Below, piece after piece: positions 19,338 through 29,166 of a stretch of DNA of 64,000 nt (position 1 is its first letter; each line of letters begins with the position of its first letter). The position numbers were made by a program, and so were the translations under genes. Under the pieces are notes generated by a model. It was not told the DNA's origin and ran no database searches. It saw only the letters and a program-made list of their open reading frames with translations. The stretch is from Curtobacterium sp. SGAir0471 (GTDB lineage Bacteria; Actinomycetota; Actinomycetes; Actinomycetales; Microbacteriaceae): positions 930,001-994,000 of the forward strand of contig NZ_CP027869.1 in the NCBI RefSeq assembly GCF_005490985.1. Reading direction: 5' to 3'.

Positions 19338-20213
19338 ATGGGATTCCTCGACCGACTGCTCGGCCGTCCCGACCGTGACCGCGACCAGCAGGGCGCGTGG
19401 GGTCAGCCGCAGCAGCCCCGGCAGCCGGCCCAGCAGGGGTACCGGTACGGGCAGCAGTCGTACCAGGTGCCGCCGGTCCAGCAGGACGGCGTTCAGCAGT
19501 ACGGGACGCAGCCAGGTCAGCAGTACGGCGGTCAGCAGTTCGGGACGCAGCCAGGTCAGCAGTACGGCACCCCGCAGTGGGGTCCGGGCCAGCCCGGTGG
19601 CCAGCAGCCGGGCGGTCAGCAGGGTGCGGCCTCGACCGAGGACGAGCGCGCCGTCGAGCGCTACCGCTACCTGCTCCGCACGGCACCTCCCGAGCGCATC
19701 GAGGAGGTCCACGCCGAGGCCTTCGCGACCCTGTCGCCCGAGCAGCGCCGCATGGTCTACGAGGAGTTCACCCGCAGCGCCCCCGACGGCGAGGCACCCC
19801 GCGGTGACGACCCGCGCTCCCTGGCCCAGGCGGCGACCCGCTCCGAGATCCGCCAGCCCGGGTTCATGGAGCGCTCGCTGGGCGGGATGAACGGCGGCGC
19901 CGGTGCGATGGGCCAGCGCGGCGGTCCCTCGTTCGGCCGGATGATCGGTGCGTCGATCCTCGGCACGGTCGCCGGGTACGTCATCGGTTCGGCGATCATG
20001 AGCGCCTTCCTGCCCGACCCCGGATCGTTCGACGGCGGTACCGATGCTGCGGGAGACGGCGCTTCGGAGGACACTGGTGCCGACTCCGGTGACGGCGGGG
20101 CGTCCGATGCGGGCGCGGCCGACGGCGGCGGGTACGAGAACGCGGGCTGGGACGACGGCGGCGGTGACTTCGGCGGCGGCTTCGGCGACTTCGGCGGTGA
20201 CTTCGACGTCTGA
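19338..20213 (+). CDS. Gln/Gly/Tyr-rich membrane-associated protein, function unknown
   Basis: A 291-residue protein in three parts. Residues ~15-100 are low complexity, with tandem QYGTQPGQQYG-type repeats. Residues ~100-160 form a conserved helical domain (ERYRYLLRTAPPERIEEVHAEAFATLSPEQRRMVYEEF). A Gly/Ala membrane helix (~205-228, IGASILGTVAGYVIGSAIM) follows, and the tail is acidic and Gly/Asp-rich (DDGGGDFGGGFGDFGG). Relatives in Microbacteriaceae are often mislabelled as a cation ATPase, but no ATPase motif is present. ATG at 19338 follows GAAGGAG. Role unknown. Confidence 0.8.
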   Translation: MGFLDRLLGRPDRDRDQQGAWGQPQQPRQPAQQGYRYGQQSYQVPPVQQDGVQQYGTQPGQQYGGQQFGTQPGQQYGTPQWGPGQPGGQQPGGQQGAASTEDERAVERYRYLLRTAPPERIEEVHAEAFATLSPEQRRMVYEEFTRSAPDGEAPRGDDPRSLAQAATRSEIRQPGFMERSLGGMNGGAGAMGQRGGPSFGRMIGASILGTVAGYVIGSAIMSAFLPDPGSFDGGTDAAGDGASEDTGADSGDGGASDAGAADGGGYENAGWDDGGGDFGGGFGDFGGDFDV

Positions 20214-20272
20214 CTGACGTCGTCGCTCCCGCCGACCCCACACCACACCGACGTGGCCGACGAGGGAGCGAC

Positions 20273-21349
20273 ATGGCCATCATCGAGGCCTCTGGGCTGA
20301 CCAAGACCTACCGATCGCGCTCGGGCCCGGTGCACGCACTGGCCGGGCTCGACCTGTCCGTCCCCGAGGGCACCGTCACGGCGCTGCTCGGTCCGAACGG
20401 CGCGGGCAAGACCACGACCGTCAAGGTGCTCACGACGCTCGTCACCCCGGACGCCGGGCGCGCCACGATCGACGGCATCGACGTGGTCGCCGACCCGCAG
20501 GCGACCCGGCGCTCCATCGGGGTGTCCGGGCAGTACGCCGCGGTCGACGAGAACCTGACCGGGGCCGAGAACCTCGAGATGATCGGCCGGCTGTACCACC
20601 TCGGCCGACGGGCGGCCCGGCAGCGTGCCCGCGAGCTCATCGAGGTCTTCGACCTGTCCGAGGCCGGGGACCGCCCCGTGAAGGGCTTCTCCGGCGGCAT
20701 GCGCCGACGCATCGACCTCGCCGGTGCGCTCGTGACGAACCCGCGGGTGCTGTTCCTCGACGAGCCGACGACCGGCCTCGACCCGCGGAGCCGTCTGACG
20801 CTCTGGGGCATCATCGAGGGCCTGGTCGGCGACGGCGCGACGGTGCTGCTCACGACGCAGTACCTGGAAGAGGCCGACCAGCTCGCCGACGACATCGCGG
20901 TGATCGACGACGGTCGGGTGATCGCCGAGGGCACCGCCGACCAGCTCAAGGCCCAGGTGGGCGGCCACCGGGTCGTCGTCACCCTGGTGGACGGGGACGA
21001 CCGGGAGGCCGTGGTCACCGCCCTGCGCCGGTACGGCGTGGGGGACGTGGAGACCTCGGCCGACGGGCGGACCGCCGGCATCGCCGTCGAGGCCGGACCG
21101 CAGGCGCTCCAGCGCGTGCTCGCCGACCTCGGCGAGGCCGGGATCCGGCTGCACGACGCCGGCATGCGCCGGCCGACGCTCGACGACGTGTTCCTCCGCC
21201 TCACGGGGCACGCGGCCACGGCGGGGGACGAGGACGCGCCGGACGGTGGCGGCGGGGCGGGCGCGGGGCGGGCCTCCAGGCCGGGTCGTCATGACCCGGT
21301 GCCGGCGGCCGGCGACGCGAGCGACACGACGCCGGAGCGTGTCCGGTGA
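20273..21349 (+). CDS. ABC transporter ATP-binding protein, DrrA family
   Basis: A 358-residue ATPase of the daunorubicin/drug-resistance type. Walker A GPNGAGKTT is at ~41-49, the signature FSGGMRRRIDLAGA in the middle and Walker B VLFLDEPTTGLDPRSR after it. A C-terminal regulatory domain (~220-320, typical of DrrA) follows, and a Gly/Ala/Arg/Asp-rich tail ends the protein. The tail DNA (21268-21300) contains a GGCCTCCAGGCC palindrome piece of the dispersed GGAGGC repeats. ATG follows GAGGGAG. The stop overlaps the permease GTG by 4 bp. Confidence 0.93.
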   Translation: MAIIEASGLTKTYRSRSGPVHALAGLDLSVPEGTVTALLGPNGAGKTTTVKVLTTLVTPDAGRATIDGIDVVADPQATRRSIGVSGQYAAVDENLTGAENLEMIGRLYHLGRRAARQRARELIEVFDLSEAGDRPVKGFSGGMRRRIDLAGALVTNPRVLFLDEPTTGLDPRSRLTLWGIIEGLVGDGATVLLTTQYLEEADQLADDIAVIDDGRVIAEGTADQLKAQVGGHRVVVTLVDGDDREAVVTALRRYGVGDVETSADGRTAGIAVEAGPQALQRVLADLGEAGIRLHDAGMRRPTLDDVFLRLTGHAATAGDEDAPDGGGGAGAGRASRPGRHDPVPAAGDASDTTPERVR

Positions 21350-22191
21350 CCGCCGTCGGCGCGCCGCGGCAGCAGCTGCCGGTCGTCGTGACGTCGCCCC
21401 TCGCGATCTGGTTCGAGGACGGCTGGACGGTGACGAAGCGGAACCTGACGAAGATCAAGCGGTCGCCGGACATGCTCGTCTTCGCGGTCCTGCAGCCGAT
21501 CATGTTCGTGCTGCTCTTCAGCCAGGTCTACGGCGGCGCGATCCAGGTCCGGGGGACCGACTACACGCAGTTCCTGATGGCGGGGATCTTCGCGCAGACC
21601 GTCGTGTTCGGGGCGACGTTCTCGGGGTCGGCGATGGCGCAGGACCTGAAGGAGGGCCTGATCGACCGGTTCCGGACACTACCGATGTCGGCGTCGGCGG
21701 TGCTGGTGGGTCGGACGAACTCGGACCTGGTGCTCAACGCGATCTCGATGGTGATCATGATGCTGACCGGGCTCGCGGTCGGCTGGCGGGTCGGGTCGGC
21801 GCCGCACGAGTTCCTGGCGGGCGTCGGGCTGCTCCTGCTGTTCAGCTACGCGTTCAGCTGGGTGATGGCGCTGCTCGGGATGAGCGTCCGGACGCCCGAG
21901 GTCATCAACAACGCGTCGTTCATGGTGCTGTTCCCGCTGACCTTCATCTCGAACGCGTTCGTGCCGAGCGAGACGATGCCGCTGGTGCTGCGGGTGTTCG
22001 CCGAGTGGAACCCGGTGTCGTCGCTCGTGCAGGCCGCGCGGGAGTTGTTCGGCAACGCCGGGAGCGCGCCGGTGCCCGACGTCTGGACGATGCAGCACCC
22101 CGTCGCGACCGTGCTCGTCGGCATCGCGGTGATGCTCGTCGTGTTCGTGCCGCTGGCGGTGCGGAAGTACACACGGATCAGTGCGGGCTGA
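21346..22191 (+). CDS. ABC-2 type permease, DrrB family
   Basis: A 281-residue ABC-2 permease, partner of the preceding ATPase in an exporter complex in the cytoplasmic membrane. It has the family opening WTVTKRNLTKIKRSPDMLVFAVLQPIMFVLLF, six predicted helices, and PLTFISNAFVPSETMPLVLRVFAEWNPVSSLVQAARELF, the hallmark ABC-2 segment near the C-terminus. GTG at 21346 overlaps the ATPase stop. The substrate (drug, lipid or polyketide) is unknown. Confidence 0.93.
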   Translation: MTAVGAPRQQLPVVVTSPLAIWFEDGWTVTKRNLTKIKRSPDMLVFAVLQPIMFVLLFSQVYGGAIQVRGTDYTQFLMAGIFAQTVVFGATFSGSAMAQDLKEGLIDRFRTLPMSASAVLVGRTNSDLVLNAISMVIMMLTGLAVGWRVGSAPHEFLAGVGLLLLFSYAFSWVMALLGMSVRTPEVINNASFMVLFPLTFISNAFVPSETMPLVLRVFAEWNPVSSLVQAARELFGNAGSAPVPDVWTMQHPVATVLVGIAVMLVVFVPLAVRKYTRISAG

Positions 22192-22243
22192 GCCGCTTCC
22201 CACAGACCGGGACGCGGCGTCCCCGAGCGTCGCCGGGACCGCT

Positions 22244-22249
22244 TACCAT
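22244..22249 (+). promoter_or_regulatory. Candidate -10 box before the APC permease gene
   Basis: TACCAT sits 8 nt before the GTG at 22258, consistent with a leaderless or very short leader transcript. No ribosome site is seen. Confidence 0.3.
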
Positions 22250-22257
22250 CGACTCTC

Positions 22258-24243
22258 GTGACCGCGACCGAAGCCGAGCGTGCTGCCCAGGGCGGCGCCA
22301 GTGGGCGACCCTCCGACCGCAGCGTGCGACTGCGCCGCTGGATGCTGCACGGAGCCGACCAGGGTGCCTCGCACCAGGGCCCCCACCAGGTCGAGGTCGA
22401 GAAGACCCACTCGTGGTGGCGCGTGATGTGCCTGACCGGCGTCGACTACTTCTCGACGCTCGGGTACCAGCCCGCCATCGCGGCGCTCGCCGCGGGGTTG
22501 CTGTCGCCGATCGCGACGATCGTGCTCGTGCTCGTGACCCTGTTCGGCGCCCTGCCGGTCTACCGTCGGGTCGCCCAGGACAGCTTCAAGGGCGCCGGCT
22601 CGATCATGATGCTCGAGAAGCTGCTGCCCTGGTGGGCCGGCAAGCTGTTCGTGCTCGTGCTGCTCGGGTTCGCCGTGACCGACTTCATGATCACGATGAC
22701 GCTCTCGGCGGCCGACGCCACCGCGCACATCGCCGAGAACCCCTTCACGCCGCACTGGTTCACCGACATCCCGGTGCCCCTGACGCTCGCGCTGCTCCTG
22801 CTGCTCGGCGTCGTGTTCCTCCGCGGCTTCAGAGAGGCCATCGGCATCGCGGTCGGGCTCGTCGCCGTCTACCTGACGCTCAACGCCGTCGTCGTGGGGG
22901 TCGCACTCTGGCACGTGTTCGAGCGTCCGGTCGTGGTCGACGACTGGTGGACCGGCCTCACCACGCAGCACAGCAACCCCCTCGTGATGATCGGCATCGC
23001 GCTCGTGGTGTTCCCGAAGCTGGCACTCGGCCTGTCCGGCTTCGAGACCGGCGTCGCGGTCATGCCGCAGGTCCGCGGCGACGCCGCCGACGGCACCAGC
23101 GCACGGCCCGAGGGTCGCATCCGGGGGACTCGTCGCCTGCTCACCACGGCGGCGATCATCATGAGCTCGTTCCTCATCACCTCGTCGATCGCGACGACGT
23201 TCCTCATCCCGCAGCGCGAGTTCCAGCCCGGCGGGCAGGCGAACGGCCGTGCCCTGGCGTTCCTGGCGCACGAGTACCTCGGCAACGTCTTCGGATCGGT
23301 GTACGACTTCTCGACGGTCGCGATCCTGTGGTTCGCGGGGGCGAGCGCGATGGCTGGCCTCCTCAACCTGGTGCCCCGGTTCCTGCCCCGCTACGGGATG
23401 GCGCCGCAGTGGGCCCGTGCCACGCGTCCGCTCGTGATCATCTTCACGCTCATCGCCTTCGCCATCACGATCCTGTTCGAGGCGAACGTCGACGCGCAGG
23501 GCGGGGCGTACGCGACCGGTGTCCTCGTGCTCATCACGAGTGCCGCCTTCGCCGTGACGCTGTCCGCGCGCCGGAAGCAGCAGCGGAAGCGGATGGTGGC
23601 CTTCGGGGTCATCACCGTCGTGTTCGTCTACACGACCGTCGCGAACATCATCGAGCGACCGGACGGCGTCCGGATCGCCGCGGTGTTCATCGTCGCGATC
23701 GTGGTCGTCTCGCTGGTCTCCCGTGTCCGCCGGTCGTTCGAGCTCCGGGCGTCCTCGATCGAGCTCGACGCCGTCGCCCGGCAGTTCATCGAGGCCGACG
23801 CCGACCAGTTCAGCTCGGTCTGCATCATCGCGAACGAGCCGGGTGCCGGCACGGCCGAGGCGTACCGGTCGAAGGGGCGCGAGGAACGCCGCGACTCGGG
23901 GATCCCGGCGCGCGTGCCGACGATGTTCCTCGAGGTGCTGCCCGCCGACTCGTCCGACTTCGAGGAGGACCTGGTCGTCGAGGGGCACGTGGTGCACGGG
24001 CACCGGGTGCTGCGCGTCCGGTCGGGCAACGTGCCGAACACCATCGCGTCGACGCTGCTCGCCGTGCGGGACATCGCCGGCGTGGTACCGAGCATCTACT
24101 TCGAGTGGAACGAGGGCAGTCCGATCCAGAACGCCCTGCGCTTCGTGTTCACCGGCGTCGGCGACGTCGCCCCGGTGACGCGTGAGGTCCTGCGCGAGGC
24201 CGAGCCGGACGTGCACCGACGGCCGACCGTCCACGTGTCGTGA
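22258..24243 (+). CDS. APC-superfamily permease, KimA-like
   Basis: A 661-residue membrane transporter. After a ~55-residue cytoplasmic N-terminus come about 12 helices, with signature segments [41 protein letters not shown] and [25 protein letters not shown] ~150-residue soluble C-terminal domain (~505-661) follows. The architecture and the GYQPAIA helix 1 resemble KimA-type potassium importers, but amino-acid uptake cannot be excluded. The next gene, an EamA transporter, overlaps by 4 bp. Confidence 0.8.
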   Translation: MTATEAERAAQGGASGRPSDRSVRLRRWMLHGADQGASHQGPHQVEVEKTHSWWRVMCLTGVDYFSTLGYQPAIAALAAGLLSPIATIVLVLVTLFGALPVYRRVAQDSFKGAGSIMMLEKLLPWWAGKLFVLVLLGFAVTDFMITMTLSAADATAHIAENPFTPHWFTDIPVPLTLALLLLLGVVFLRGFREAIGIAVGLVAVYLTLNAVVVGVALWHVFERPVVVDDWWTGLTTQHSNPLVMIGIALVVFPKLALGLSGFETGVAVMPQVRGDAADGTSARPEGRIRGTRRLLTTAAIIMSSFLITSSIATTFLIPQREFQPGGQANGRALAFLAHEYLGNVFGSVYDFSTVAILWFAGASAMAGLLNLVPRFLPRYGMAPQWARATRPLVIIFTLIAFAITILFEANVDAQGGAYATGVLVLITSAAFAVTLSARRKQQRKRMVAFGVITVVFVYTTVANIIERPDGVRIAAVFIVAIVVVSLVSRVRRSFELRASSIELDAVARQFIEADADQFSSVCIIANEPGAGTAEAYRSKGREERRDSGIPARVPTMFLEVLPADSSDFEEDLVVEGHVVHGHRVLRVRSGNVPNTIASTLLAVRDIAGVVPSIYFEWNEGSPIQNALRFVFTGVGDVAPVTREVLREAEPDVHRRPTVHVS

Positions 24244-25226
24244 CCGACGCGGCGGCGGCGGGGCGTGCCCGGCGTCCGGTGGGCGGCCCGGTGGCGGTCC
24301 TCGTCGCCGCCGCGGTCTGGGGGACGACGGGGACGGCGACCCACTTCGCGCCGGGGGTGCCCGCGTTCGTGTTCGGAGCGGTCACGTTCGGCCTGGGTGG
24401 GCTCGTGTTCGCCGCGACGACGGGTCGCGCCGCGCTGCGTGCCGTCGCCGGTCCGGGTCCACGGCGCTGGGTGCTGCTCGGTGCGGCCTCGCTCGTCGTC
24501 TACGCGGTCGCGTTCTACGCGGCGCTCGCCGACGCCGGGGTCGCGCTCGGCACGACGGTGGCCATCGGGTCGTCGCCGGTGTTCGCCGGGCTCGTGGAGT
24601 GGGTGGCGGACGGGAGGCGCGTGACCGGTCGCTGGGTCGTCGCGACGCTGGTCAGCGTGGTCGGCATGATCGTCGTCACGCTCGCGCGGTCCGAGGCACC
24701 GGGAAGCGGATCGCTGCCCCTCGGTCTGGGGGCGGCCCTCCTGGCCGGGCTCACGTACGCGACCTACTCGTTGGCGGTCGCGCGGGGGATGCACGTGGCG
24801 TCTCGGCCGGTGCCGGCACCGTTGCCGCTGCCGGACACCGTGCCCGGCAGCGCGACCGGGGCCAGCGGGCGCGGGGTGGTCGGTGCGGTGTTCGGGCTGG
24901 CGGCCGTCCCGCTCGTCGTGCTCGCGGTGGTCGCCGGGGGAGACGTCCTGGTGGTGGGGACGAACTGGCCCGTGTTCGTCTACCTCGCGCTCGTGCCGAC
25001 GGTGCTCGGGCACTCGCTGTACGCGGTCGGACTGCGGCGGGTGAGCGCCTCGGTCGCGACCCTGCTGTCGCTGTTCGAGCCCGTGGTCGCCGCGGTGCTC
25101 GCCGTGCTCGTGGTCGGCGAACACCTCGGCGCCGCGGGGTGGGTCGGGATCGGGCTCGTCGTCGCCGGCCTCGCGTTGCTCGCGCTGCCGGTCCCGCGAC
25201 GGGGATTCCTGCCTACTTCGCCGTGA
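24240..25226 (+). CDS. EamA/DMT family transporter
   Basis: A 328-residue drug/metabolite transporter with ten predicted helices in two EamA repeats. Repeat 1 (~14-150) opens [21 protein letters not shown]. Repeat 2 (~160-310) has [41 protein letters not shown], the typical EamA end. A small insertion ([15 protein letters not shown]) separates the repeats. GTG at 24240 overlaps the preceding permease stop. Its last 14 bp overlap the 3' end of the convergent fadD gene, so there is no room for a terminator between them. Confidence 0.9.
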   Translation: MTDAAAAGRARRPVGGPVAVLVAAAVWGTTGTATHFAPGVPAFVFGAVTFGLGGLVFAATTGRAALRAVAGPGPRRWVLLGAASLVVYAVAFYAALADAGVALGTTVAIGSSPVFAGLVEWVADGRRVTGRWVVATLVSVVGMIVVTLARSEAPGSGSLPLGLGAALLAGLTYATYSLAVARGMHVASRPVPAPLPLPDTVPGSATGASGRGVVGAVFGLAAVPLVVLAVVAGGDVLVVGTNWPVFVYLALVPTVLGHSLYAVGLRRVSASVATLLSLFEPVVAAVLAVLVVGEHLGAAGWVGIGLVVAGLALLALPVPRRGFLPTSP

Positions 25227-26895
25227 TCTGGTCCCGCACCTTGCGGCGGAGCACCTTGCCGATCATCGAGCGCGGCAGGTCCTCGACCACGACGATGCGC
25301 CGCGGCACCTTGTAGGCCGCGAGCTGGTCCCGCGACCACGCGCGGAGGGCCTCGGCGTCGAAGGTCCCCGGGTCCTTCGGCACGACCGCGGCGACGACCT
25401 GCTCGTTCCCGCCCTGCGTGATGCCGACGACGGCCACCTCGCGCACGCTGGGGTGCTTGAGCAGGGCGTCCTCGACCTCGGACGGCGAGACGTTGAAGCC
25501 GCCGGTGATGATGAGTTCCTTGAGTCGGTCGACGATGCTGACGAAGCCGTCCGCGTCGATCGACACGACGTCCCCGGTACGGAACCAGCCGTCCGGGGTG
25601 AAGACATCGTCGGTGGCCTCGGCCTTGCCCCAGTACCCGCGGAACACCTGCGGACCCTTGACCTGGAGCTCGCCGGCCTCGCCCGTGCCGAGCACCTTCG
25701 TCGGGTCGTCAGGGTCCACCACGCGGGCCTCGGTCGACGACAGTGGCAGGCCGATCGCACCGAGGCGGCGTTCGGTGGAGACCGGGTTCGCCATGAGGAC
25801 CGGGGAGCACTCGGACAGGCCGTAGCCCTCGACCAGGTAGCCGCCCGTACGCGCCTCCCACGGCTCGACGACGTCCTGCGACAGCGGCATCGCGCCGGAG
25901 ATGCCGATCTCGATGCCCCGCAGGGACACCTTCGCCGAGTCCGCCGCGTGCTGCAGGCGGGTGTAGATCGGCGGCACGGCCGGCAGGAACGTCGGCGGGT
26001 GCTTCTTCATGGCCTTGAGCACGAGAGCCGGGTCGAACGCCGGGAAGAGCACGAGCCGCGAGGCCATGCTCATCGCGAAGGTCAGGCACAGCGTCAGGCC
26101 GTAGGCGTGGAACATCGGCAGAACCGCGTACACGGTGTTGTCGCCCCGGCGGATCGTCGGCACCCACGCGCGGGCCTGGGCGGCGTTGGCGAGCAGGTTC
26201 CGGTGGCTGAGCACCGCACCCTTCGGTACACCGGTGGTTCCCGAGGTGTACTGGATGAGCGCGACGTCGGTCGTCGCCGGACGCGGGTGGCGCTTCGACA
26301 GCTTGCGGGTGGACACCAGGTCGTCCCACTTCGTCGTGCCCCGGACGCTCGTGGTCAGCTTCGCGCGGGACTCCCGCGCCTTCGCCACCGGCAGCGCCAG
26401 GGCCAGGCGGGTCGCGCGGGGCATCGCGCGCGTCAGGTCGACGGAGACGATCGCGTCGAGGCGGAGGTCCGCGGGGAAGTCCTGGAGCGTGGCGACCGAC
26501 TTGTCCCACGCGATCGCGACCTTCGCGCCGTGGTCCTCGAACTGGTGGCGGAGTTCGCGCGCCGTGTACAGCGGGTTGTGCTCGACGACGATCGCGCCGA
26601 GCCGGAGCACCGCGTAGAACGCGACCACGTGCTGCGGGCAGTTCGGCAGCACGATCGCGACCCGGTCACCGGCGCCGACGCCGAGCTTCCGCAGACCGTT
26701 CGCGGCGCGGAGGATCTGCTCCTGCAGATCGGCGTACGACGTCGTCCTGCCGAAGAACTCGAGCGCCACCTTCCCCGGGAAGCGGTCTGCGGACTGCTCC
26801 ACGATGTCGGAGAGCGAGCCAGTCGGCTCGTCGATGTCGTGCGGGACCCCCGGGGCGTACGAGGCAAGCCAGGGACGAGGCGTGTCGATGCTCAC
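25213..26895 (-). CDS. fadD: Long-chain fatty acid-CoA ligase
   Basis: A 560-residue ANL-family adenylating enzyme that makes acyl-CoA from fatty acid, ATP and CoA in the cytoplasm. The P-loop-like YTSGTTGVPKGAVLSH is at ~214-229. EGYGLSECSPV follows at ~360, then GWFRTGDVVSIDADGFVSIVDR, and the C-terminal catalytic Lys region PRSMIGKVLRRKVRD. The GTG start gives MSIDTPRPWLASY. It is divergent from the MpaB-family gene across a gap with four 13-bp repeats, and overlaps the end of the EamA gene tail to tail. Confidence 0.93.
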   Translation of the reverse strand: MSIDTPRPWLASYAPGVPHDIDEPTGSLSDIVEQSADRFPGKVALEFFGRTTSYADLQEQILRAANGLRKLGVGAGDRVAIVLPNCPQHVVAFYAVLRLGAIVVEHNPLYTARELRHQFEDHGAKVAIAWDKSVATLQDFPADLRLDAIVSVDLTRAMPRATRLALALPVAKARESRAKLTTSVRGTTKWDDLVSTRKLSKRHPRPATTDVALIQYTSGTTGVPKGAVLSHRNLLANAAQARAWVPTIRRGDNTVYAVLPMFHAYGLTLCLTFAMSMASRLVLFPAFDPALVLKAMKKHPPTFLPAVPPIYTRLQHAADSAKVSLRGIEIGISGAMPLSQDVVEPWEARTGGYLVEGYGLSECSPVLMANPVSTERRLGAIGLPLSSTEARVVDPDDPTKVLGTGEAGELQVKGPQVFRGYWGKAEATDDVFTPDGWFRTGDVVSIDADGFVSIVDRLKELIITGGFNVSPSEVEDALLKHPSVREVAVVGITQGGNEQVVAAVVPKDPGTFDAEALRAWSRDQLAAYKVPRRIVVVEDLPRSMIGKVLRRKVRDQITAK

Positions 26896-26926
26896 CCGGC
26901 CAACCTACCGGCGGAGTCGTGCTCGT

Positions 26927-26978
26927 TGTCAGGGCGCACTGTCAGGGCCCACTGTCAGGGCCCACTGTCAGGGGCACG
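26927..26978. repeat. Four 13-bp direct repeats in a divergent promoter region
   Basis: Units of TGTCAGGGSCCAC begin at 26927, 26940, 26953 and 26966; the middle two are identical and the outer two have one to three changes. They fill the ~98-bp gap between fadD (minus) and the MpaB-family gene (plus), where an operator controlling both could lie. Confidence 0.65.
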
Positions 26979-26993
26979 ACGGACGATGGGTGC

Positions 26994-27923
26994 ATGGCTT
27001 CCGTGTCCGACGCGTTCCGCTCCCGCCTCAACGACACCTTCACCAACGGCGCGACCGAGCGTCCCGCCTGGATCGACGAGCTCGAACAGGGCTCCGACGC
27101 GGGCTTCTTCGGGCCGGGCTCCGCGACCTGGGCCGTGCACGGCGGCAACCACACCGTGCTCGCCGGCGTCCGAGCGCTGCTCGTGCAGGCGCTCCACCCC
27201 GGGGCGCTCGCCGGCGTCGCCGACCACTCCCGCTACCGCGAGGACCCGTTCGGCCGCCTCGCCGGCACCATCCGGTGGATCTACACGGTGTCGCACGGTG
27301 ACACGCAGCAGGCCACGCACGCCAGCCAGTGGGTCCGCAAGCTGCACGAGCGCGTCGTCGGCGAGTACGTCGACGGGCACGGCGTGACGAAGCCGTACGC
27401 GGCGAACGACCCCGACCTGGCGCGGTGGGTGCACCTCGCGTTCACCGACGCCTTCCTGCGGAGTGCCCAGGTCTGGGGCAAGCCGATCCCCGGCGGTGCC
27501 GATGCCTACGTGCGGGAGTGGGCGGTCGCAGGACGTCTCATGGGGGTCGAGGACGCTCCGGAGTCGGATGCCGAGCTCCGCGCGCAGATGAACGGGTACC
27601 TGGACCGCGGGGAGCTCAAGGCCGACGCCAGGACGCACGACGTGGTCCGGTTCATCAAGGACCCGCCGCTCGCCAGGCTCCTGCGGCCGGGCTACCGCGC
27701 GCTCTTCGACGGCGCGGTCGCATCGCTCGACCCGCGGCACCGCTCGATGCTCGGGCTGCGGACACCGGGGGTCGGTCCGGTGCAGCTGCCGGTCCGCCAG
27801 GTCGCGGGGGTCGTGCTCGACGGGATCGGTGCGGTGCTCGGGACGACCCCGGGCACCGAGCGCGCGGCGCTCGTGCGGATCGCCCGGTTGGAGCAGGAGT
27901 CGCGACAGGACCTCACCGCCTGA
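26994..27923 (+). CDS. MpaB-family oxygenase (DUF2236)
   Basis: A 309-residue member of the MpaB / latex-clearing-protein-like family (DUF2236). Some members bind haem b and oxidise alkyl or terpenoid chains; most actinobacterial ones are uncharacterised. Typical features seen: WAVHGGNHTVLAGVRALLVQALHPGALAGVADHS with conserved His residues, then RLAGTIRWIYTVSHGD, and YAANDPDLARWVHLAFTDAFL. ATG at 26994 is preferred because an upstream in-frame start would translate the 13-bp repeats. Divergence from fadD hints at a lipid-linked role (inference). Confidence 0.85.
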   Translation: MASVSDAFRSRLNDTFTNGATERPAWIDELEQGSDAGFFGPGSATWAVHGGNHTVLAGVRALLVQALHPGALAGVADHSRYREDPFGRLAGTIRWIYTVSHGDTQQATHASQWVRKLHERVVGEYVDGHGVTKPYAANDPDLARWVHLAFTDAFLRSAQVWGKPIPGGADAYVREWAVAGRLMGVEDAPESDAELRAQMNGYLDRGELKADARTHDVVRFIKDPPLARLLRPGYRALFDGAVASLDPRHRSMLGLRTPGVGPVQLPVRQVAGVVLDGIGAVLGTTPGTERAALVRIARLEQESRQDLTA

Positions 27924-27986
27924 CCGGGGGTGCGGCGGGCTGGTCGGCGGCCCGCCAGCTGCTCACCTCGTGCAGGACGCACCCCC

Positions 27987-28034
27987 GACGGACGGGAGGC
28001 GCGGTGCCAGCCGGCACCGCGCCTCCCGTCCGTC
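27987..28034. terminator. 22-bp perfect hairpin between convergent genes (GGAGGC family)
   Basis: Arms 27987-28008 and 28013-28034 with a 4-nt loop. The arm contains GACGGACGGGAGGCGCGG. It lies between the convergent MpaB-family and aldo/keto reductase genes and can serve both. Confidence 0.8.
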
Positions 28035-28044
28035 TCGTCGCGCG

Positions 28045-29028
28045 TCAGAAACCGGACGGCACCCGGGGCGTGTACGCGGACTCGAGTCGCGACACCTCGT
28101 CGTCGGTGAGCTCCATCGCAGCCGCGGCGACCGCGTCGTCGATGTGGTGCTCCTTCGTCGCGCCGATGATCGGTGCGGTGACCGCGGGCTTGCCGGCCAC
28201 CCAGGCGAGAGCGACCTGGGCCATGCTCGCACCGCGCGCCTCGGCGACCTGCTGGACGGCGTCGACGATCGCGCGGTTCGCGTCCTCGTCCTGGCGGTAG
28301 AGCGTCTTGCCGAACTCGTCGGTGTCCGAGCGGCTGCCGGACCCCTGCGCGTCCCAGGGACGGGTGACCTTGCCGCGGGCGAGCGGGCTCCACGGGATGA
28401 CCCCGACGCCGGTCGCCTGCGCGAACGGGTGCATCTCGCGCTCCTCCTCGCGCTCGAGCAGGTTGTACTGGTCCTGCATGCTGACGAACTGCGTCCAGCC
28501 GTGCAGCTCCGCGACGTGCTGCATCTGCGCGAACTGCCACGTCCACATGCTGCTCGCGCCGATGTAGCGCGCCTTGCCGGCCTTGACGACGTCGTGGAGG
28601 GCCTCCATCGTCTCCTCGATCGGCGTGTGCGGGTCGAAGCGGTGGATCTGGTACAGGTCGACGTAGTCGGTGCCGAGCCGGGTGAGCGAGGCGTCGATCT
28701 CGTGCATGATCGCGGCGCGGGAGAGCCCGGCGCCGTTGGGGCCGGGGCGCATGCGGTTGAAGACCTTGGTGAAGACCTGGACTTCCTCGCGCGGGGCGAT
28801 CTCCTTGAGGAGCTGGCCGGTGATCTCCTCGCTCGAGCCCGCGGAGTAGACGTTGGCGGTGTCGAACGCGGTGATGCCGGCCTCGTAGGCGCGGCGGACG
28901 AACGGGCGGGCGTCGTCGATGTCGACGCTCCACGGGTGGGCGCCCTGGTCCGGCCTGCCGTAGGACATCATCCCGAGGACGATCCGGCTGATCTCGAGGC
29001 CCGTGCGCCCGAGGCGGGTGGTGCCCAC
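28045..29028 (-). CDS. Aldo/keto reductase (with possible repeat-encoded N-terminal extension)
   Basis: A TIM-barrel NADPH-dependent aldo/keto reductase of ~327 residues. Counting from the GTG at 29028, the catalytic tetrad is Asp56 (AFDTAN), Tyr61, Lys88 (VFTKVF) and His129 (LYQIHRF). The NADP site includes VIPWSPLARGKVTRP and APIIGATKEHH near the C-terminus. The frame stays open upstream to 29301. The extra 91 codons encode a low-complexity stretch that reads the 60-bp repeat array as AVNQQEPPARHPA repeats. I place the start at the first codon matching the family (VGTTRLGRTGLEIS), but no good ribosome site is seen there. Confidence 0.8.
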   Translation of the reverse strand: MGTTRLGRTGLEISRIVLGMMSYGRPDQGAHPWSVDIDDARPFVRRAYEAGITAFDTANVYSAGSSEEITGQLLKEIAPREEVQVFTKVFNRMRPGPNGAGLSRAAIMHEIDASLTRLGTDYVDLYQIHRFDPHTPIEETMEALHDVVKAGKARYIGASSMWTWQFAQMQHVAELHGWTQFVSMQDQYNLLEREEEREMHPFAQATGVGVIPWSPLARGKVTRPWDAQGSGSRSDTDEFGKTLYRQDEDANRAIVDAVQQVAEARGASMAQVALAWVAGKPAVTAPIIGATKEHHIDDAVAAAAMELTDDEVSRLESAYTPRVPSGF

Positions 29029-29166
29029 CGAGCGTGCGGCGTGGGGTGCGTCGTCGCTCGAGGTGGCGTCGTGTGCGCCGTCCGCGGCTCGGCTCGAGCG
29101 GGCGTTGTCTGTTGCGTCCGCGTAGGCCGGGCGGGCGTTCTCTGTCGTGTCCGTGATGGCTCCCTC

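Noticed and set aside
22258..24243. c-di-AMP riboswitch upstream of the KimA-like gene
   Set aside because: Only a short gap with a -10-like box precedes the GTG; no aptamer motif is visible.
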